8,859 nucleotides of DNA from Terriglobales bacterium (GTDB taxonomy: Bacteria; Acidobacteriota; Terriglobia; Terriglobales; Acidobacteriaceae). The notes beneath the pieces were generated by a model. That model ran no database searches. It had not been told where the DNA came from and was given only the letters and a program-made list of their open reading frames with translations. The DNA lies in assembly GCA_015655365.1 (NCBI GenBank), contig JAATFE010000307.1, forward strand, positions 1-8,859, read 5' to 3'. Each line of letters starts with the position of its first letter. Positions within the stretch are counted from its first letter, which is position 1. The position numbers and the translations under genes are program-made. Of this stretch, positions 5,157-8,859 are shown piece after piece.

Positions 5157-7022
5157 ATGTCGAAGCGCGAATTTCAAACCGAAGTCAGTCAACTGTTGCA
5201 ACTGATCATCCACTCGCTCTACTCGCATCCAGAAATCTTTCTGCGCGAGCTGGTTTCCAACTCCTCCGATGCGCTGGACAAGCTGCGCCACCTGACGCTG
5301 ACCGAGGACGCCTACAAGGCTCTCCCGTTCGAGCCGCGGATCGATCTGGAACTGGACGAGGAGAAGCAAACACTCACCATTGCCGACACCGGCATCGGCA
5401 TGAACGAAGAGGACCTGGTCTCGAATCTTGGTACGATTGCCCGCTCCGGAACCAAAACCTTCCTGGCGCAACTCTCCGGCGACGAGAAGCGGGATTCCAA
5501 TCTCATCGGGCAGTTTGGCGTGGGCTTCTATAGCGTCTTCATGGTTGCCAGCAGCGTGGAAGTGACCTCGCGCAAGGCCGGCGAAGAGAAGGCCTGGCGT
5601 TGGACCAGCGACGGCTCAACCGGATTCGAGATTGAGCCCGCGGAGCGCGCCGTGGCCGGCACCACCGTGCTGATCCATTTCAACGAAGAGGGCAAGCAGT
5701 ATGCCAACGGCTGGCGGCTGCAAGAGGTTGTGAAAAAGTATTCCAACCACATCGCTTTCCCCATCTTCCTCACCTACGACAAGAGCGAGTGGAACGAGGC
5801 CGAGAAGAAGTCGATCAAAACGCGCGTCACCGAGCAGGTGAATGCGGCCAGCGCCCTGTGGCGGCGGCCCAAGAGCGAGTTGACGGACGAGGACTACAAG
5901 GAACTCTACAAATCCATCTCGGGCGATTGGGAAGATCCGCTCTTCTGGTTCCACACCAAGGCCGAGGGCAGCCTGGAGTACACCACGCTCTTCTACATTC
6001 CGTCGAAGGCGCCGCTCGATCTGTATCAGGCCGAATACAAGGTGGGCATCAAGCTCTATGTGAAGCGCGTCTTCATCATGGACGACGCCAAGGAGCTGCT
6101 ACCGCAATATCTCCGCTTTGTGCGCGGCATTATCGACAGCGAAGACCTTCCGCTCAACGTGAGCCGCGAAATTTTGCAGCAGAATCGCGTGCTAACGAGC
6201 ATCCGCACCGCCAGCGTGAAGAAGATTCTTTCGGAACTGAAGAATGTCGCCGCAAACGAGCCGGAGAAGTACCTCAAGTTCATCGCCGAATTCAACCGGC
6301 CGTTGAAAGAAGGCCTCTACGGCGACTTTGCCAACCGCGAAACGCTGCTTGATCTGGTGCGCTTCAAATCGACCAAGGTGGAAGGACTCACCAGCCTGGC
6401 CGACGTGAAATCGCGCATGAAGGAAGGGCAGAAGAGCATCTACTACATCACGGGCGGCGCGGAGTCGCTGCTGCGCACCTCGCCGCTTCTGGAGATCTAC
6501 AAGAAGAAGGAGATCGAGGTTCTCATTCTCGACGACGACATCGACGAGATCGTCTTCAGCGGCGTCGACAAGTATGGCGAGATCGATCTGAAGGCCGTGA
6601 ACAAGGCCGCTACCGGCGAAGACCTAAAGGACGAGGCGGAAAAGGACCAGACCGAGGCCCTGAAGCCGCTTCTCGAAAAGCTGAAGGCCACGCTCGGCGA
6701 TCGCGTGAAAGATGTGCGCGCATCGGTGCGGCTGGCGGACAGCCCTTCGTGCATCGTCAGCGACGAGGAAGAGCCTTCCATGCAGATGCAGCAGATGCTG
6801 CGCGCCATGGGACAGGAAAACGTTCCTGCGCCCAAGCCCACGCTGGAGATCAATCCCGATCACGAGATTGTGAAAAAGCTGCTGGTGCGCCACGACGATG
6901 CTGTTTCAGAAGATGCCGCGTGGCTGCTTCTGGATCAGGCGCTGCTCATGGAAGGCGTGCCATTGCAAGATCCGGCCACCTTTGTTCAACGCCTCAACCG
7001 CATGATGAATCTCTCCATCTAA
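5157..7022 (+). CDS. htpG: Chaperone protein HtpG (bacterial Hsp90)
   Basis: ATP-driven cytosolic chaperone that works as a homodimer in protein folding and stress recovery. At 621 residues it is full length for the family (about 620-630). The N-terminal GHKL ATPase domain shows FLRELVSNSSDALDK with Glu31 and Asn35, IADTGIGMN with Asp77 and the Gly box, GTIARSGTKTF, and the lid-associated IGQFGVGFYS (117-126). The middle domain has LPLNVSREILQQN, whose Arg337 corresponds to the ATP-contacting arginine. The C-terminal dimerisation domain ends in MMNLSI. Three in-frame starts exist: TTG 5139, ATG 5148 and ATG 5157. The only purine-rich site, GGGGA at 5141-5145, is three bases from ATG 5148 and eleven from ATG 5157, so neither spacing is ideal. 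I favour 5157 because family members commonly begin MSKxEFQTEV. The gene is monocistronic: a palindromic element lies upstream and a strong terminator downstream. Confidence 0.97.
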   Translation: MSKREFQTEVSQLLQLIIHSLYSHPEIFLRELVSNSSDALDKLRHLTLTEDAYKALPFEPRIDLELDEEKQTLTIADTGIGMNEEDLVSNLGTIARSGTKTFLAQLSGDEKRDSNLIGQFGVGFYSVFMVASSVEVTSRKAGEEKAWRWTSDGSTGFEIEPAERAVAGTTVLIHFNEEGKQYANGWRLQEVVKKYSNHIAFPIFLTYDKSEWNEAEKKSIKTRVTEQVNAASALWRRPKSELTDEDYKELYKSISGDWEDPLFWFHTKAEGSLEYTTLFYIPSKAPLDLYQAEYKVGIKLYVKRVFIMDDAKELLPQYLRFVRGIIDSEDLPLNVSREILQQNRVLTSIRTASVKKILSELKNVAANEPEKYLKFIAEFNRPLKEGLYGDFANRETLLDLVRFKSTKVEGLTSLADVKSRMKEGQKSIYYITGGAESLLRTSPLLEIYKKKEIEVLILDDDIDEIVFSGVDKYGEIDLKAVNKAATGEDLKDEAEKDQTEALKPLLEKLKATLGDRVKDVRASVRLADSPSCIVSDEEEPSMQMQQMLRAMGQENVPAPKPTLEINPDHEIVKKLLVRHDDAVSEDAAWLLLDQALLMEGVPLQDPATFVQRLNRMMNLSI

Positions 7023-7029
7023 CCAACAT

Positions 7030-7065
7030 GAGGCCGGCTGCATCTGCGTGTAGCCGGCCTCTTTT
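7030..7065 (+). terminator. Rho-independent terminator of htpG
   Basis: Perfect 10-bp stem GAGGCCGGCT/AGCCGGCCTC (7030-7039 and 7052-7061) around a 12-base loop, followed by TTTT, eight bases after the htpG stop codon. It lies between two convergent genes; the stem could also stop minus-strand transcription, but no T-run follows in that direction. Confidence 0.9.
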
Positions 7066-7101
7066 CATCGTCCTATCTATTTCGCTCTGTATCGCAGCAA
7101 G

Positions 7102-8706
7102 TCACGGCAAGAAAGTGAAGAGCTGACTCACCGCATCCAACGGCAGCGGTTCGCGTTCGACAAAGATCTCCAATAGCGTTGTCGTGTAGGGATACAGCAG
7201 CGTTTGATCGCCTTGCGCAAGGCTCGTGATATCGAGCTTCACGGGTTTTCCGCCGAGATGATCGATCGTCAGTTTCTGCGCGTTCCCATCGTGGTTGGTG
7301 TAGGCTTCGTACTCCAGCAGAGCGGAACCGCTGGAGGCGATCAGTTCGAGCCACAGCTTTTGTTTCTTCCCGCCGGGCGTATTGATCGCCAGCATCTCAT
7401 CCGACAAGCGAATGTAGAAACAGCGATAGCTTCCGTCGCGGGAATACGTGTCGGCAATCAAGGGCACGGCATGAAAACCCGCATCGTCCGATTGGTCGAG
7501 GCTGTCGCCAAGATAGAGTTGCAGGTTGAAATCGTTGACGCCGTCGCCGTGATCGTCCACCGCGTGCACAATCAGTTGCTGCCAGCCTGCGCCTCCGTCG
7601 TCGCCGTTGCGGCTGGCCGCATTCATCTTGGCCAGGGCTGGGGCGCCAAATCCCAGCGCTTCTTTCTCCCATTGCCCATAAGCATCGTCGTCCGCAATCT
7701 GGAAGAAGCGGCTCACGAGATTAACGACCGTGGGGTCGGGACTCTCCACAATCGTGCCGTGGTTCTGGCCCTCGACCGCGATCACCGGCGAGCCAAGCCG
7801 CGTGTTTTCCCAGGGCGTAATGTTGCATCGCGTGGGATTGCCATTGGCGTCTTTTAGTCTCGGCTGGCGGCGAAAATCGACGCTGACCTTGCGGGTGTTC
7901 AGCGCGCATCCCGCCCAGCGCACGGTGCCGTCGGAGCCCGGCGGATTCGCCAACACATCGATCCCTTGATAGGCGATGTTGCCGATAAACACCGTCACAT
8001 ACGGCGTGTTTGCTCCCTTGTCGTAAAGCGGGCTGGCGCACAACATATCCTCGTGCGCCAGTTGCCATGTGTACCTGCTGGCCAGTTCCAACCCATCCAG
8101 CACCTGGTCTCCGGCATTGAGAAAGTCGGGCCCCAGGGTCTTGTTCCCTTTGATCAGCGCGCCCAGCCAACTGCGGCCTTCGCGGGCCTGGGGCGATCCG
8201 AAGGTCGCAGGCGCAAGCCCCACCAAATGCTTCAATCGCCGGATGCGGCTGCGCGGATCGTCTCTCGGAAACGGATCGCTGGCGAGCCATTGGCGCAGCA
8301 CTAACATGCCGGTGGAGTGAACAATGGCGTCGAAGGTCCACGAGTCGTCCTTGCTTCCATCGCTCCACGGAGTCAGTCGCAGCGCCCGGTCGAATGCTTC
8401 GCCCAGATCCTTGATGGTTACTTCGTTATTCAGCGTGACGTAGTTTCCGATGGCGATTGGAGCCGTGTCGATCCCGGCCTTCTCCAGCGCATCGCGCCAC
8501 GGCGCCAAATCTGCGCCGCTCGCCGAGTAGCCGTGAATCAAGAGCGTTCGCCCTGTTCCCTTGGAAGAAGTGGGTGTTGCGGATGTTGCCGAGGGCCCGG
8601 TTTCCGCGCCCCCTGTACCCGCGGTTCCGCTGGCTTCGGATTTGCCTCCCAACTTGATGGGAAGCACATGCTGCAATTCGTCTTTGAGAAAATCTTCCAA
8701 GCCCAT
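7102..8706 (-). CDS. Alpha/beta hydrolase (esterase/lipase-like) with extra C-terminal domain
   Basis: Probable serine esterase or lipase of 534 residues; the substrate is unknown. It opens with an amphipathic stretch (about 1-19), then a Gly/Ser/Thr/Ala-rich linker (20-52). The hydrolase core starts with TLLIHGYSASG (54-64, oxyanion loop). The nucleophile elbow is VHSTGM with Ser131; its first position is Val instead of the usual Gly of GxSxG. Asp259 in GSDGTVRWAG and His316 in GQNHGTI are the likely rest of the triad. Residues from about 370 to 534 form a separate, beta-rich-looking region that I do not recognise. No signal peptide or membrane segment is visible. I chose the ATG at 8706 because GGGGG lies five bases upstream and the promoter's predicted transcription start (about 8744) would leave almost no leader for the TTG at 8742. 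It is convergent with htpG. A lipase-type toxin is conceivable, but no secretion or immunity gene is next to it. Confidence 0.8.
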   Translation of the reverse strand: MGLEDFLKDELQHVLPIKLGGKSEASGTAGTGGAETGPSATSATPTSSKGTGRTLLIHGYSASGADLAPWRDALEKAGIDTAPIAIGNYVTLNNEVTIKDLGEAFDRALRLTPWSDGSKDDSWTFDAIVHSTGMLVLRQWLASDPFPRDDPRSRIRRLKHLVGLAPATFGSPQAREGRSWLGALIKGNKTLGPDFLNAGDQVLDGLELASRYTWQLAHEDMLCASPLYDKGANTPYVTVFIGNIAYQGIDVLANPPGSDGTVRWAGCALNTRKVSVDFRRQPRLKDANGNPTRCNITPWENTRLGSPVIAVEGQNHGTIVESPDPTVVNLVSRFFQIADDDAYGQWEKEALGFGAPALAKMNAASRNGDDGGAGWQQLIVHAVDDHGDGVNDFNLQLYLGDSLDQSDDAGFHAVPLIADTYSRDGSYRCFYIRLSDEMLAINTPGGKKQKLWLELIASSGSALLEYEAYTNHDGNAQKLTIDHLGGKPVKLDITSLAQGDQTLLYPYTTTLLEIFVEREPLPLDAVSQLFTFLP

Positions 8707-8750
8707 CGCCACCCCCGTGCGCAATTGGAGATTCAGCCGCAACGATGCGG

Positions 8751-8779
8751 AGTATAGCTATTTGCTGTGACAGAATCAA
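8751..8779 (-). promoter_or_regulatory. Sigma70-type promoter of the hydrolase gene
   Basis: On the minus strand TTGATT (8779-8774) and TATACT (8756-8751) are separated by exactly 17 bp. This predicts a transcript start near 8744 and a leader of about 38 bases before the ATG at 8706. The area is AT-richer than the genes around it. Confidence 0.6.
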
Positions 8780-8859
8780 TAACCTGCTTGTGAAAACTCC
8801 GGCACACACCAGCGACGATCTTACTGATCCGGCCCATAAGAAATACGACAGGGTGGGAA

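Noticed and set aside
1..8859. CRISPR array, tRNA or rRNA genes, insertion sequences, integrase sites
   Set aside because: I saw no regularly spaced direct repeats, cloverleaf, rRNA signature or transposase/integrase motif in any part of the window. Short structured RNAs cannot be excluded by eye.

Overview
The window looks like ordinary chromosome from a GC-rich (roughly 58-60 %) free-living bacterium. The protein styles (class A flavodiiron protein, HtpG, compact TopA) and gene mix would fit an acidobacterium of the Terriglobia type. That placement is inference from protein flavour only; no rRNA or marker gene is present to prove it.

Layout from left to right. At 1-1958 (minus) is the first 652 codons of a type IA DNA topoisomerase (TopA), cut at its 3' end by the window edge. 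At 2136-3347 (minus) is a complete flavodiiron protein with all diiron ligands in place; a strong 13-bp hairpin separates its end from topA. A 567-bp divergent intergenic region (3348-3914) has no convincing gene but holds three palindromes within 91 bp, one resembling a CRP/FNR-family operator. At 3915-4937 (plus) is a probably exported protein whose two lobes match T4 lysozyme (GH24) residue for residue at several signature positions, but with the active-site Thr replaced. Its stop codon lies in the left arm of a 121-bp palindromic element (4934-5054). At 5157-7022 (plus) is htpG, the bacterial Hsp90, ending in a classic Rho-independent terminator. At 7102-8706 (minus), convergent with htpG, is an alpha/beta hydrolase with a VHSTG nucleophile motif, a low-complexity N-terminal linker and a separate C-terminal domain, preceded by a good sigma70-type promoter with 17-bp spacing.

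The genes do not form one pathway. Loose themes are stress and housekeeping functions: DNA topology, O2/NO detoxification, protein folding, cell-wall cleavage and ester hydrolysis. I see no CRISPR array, transposase, integrase, tRNA, rRNA or clear defence system. The items most worth a second look are the lysozyme-like protein with an altered active site, the palindromic element at its 3' end, and the operator-like palindromes upstream of the flavodiiron gene.
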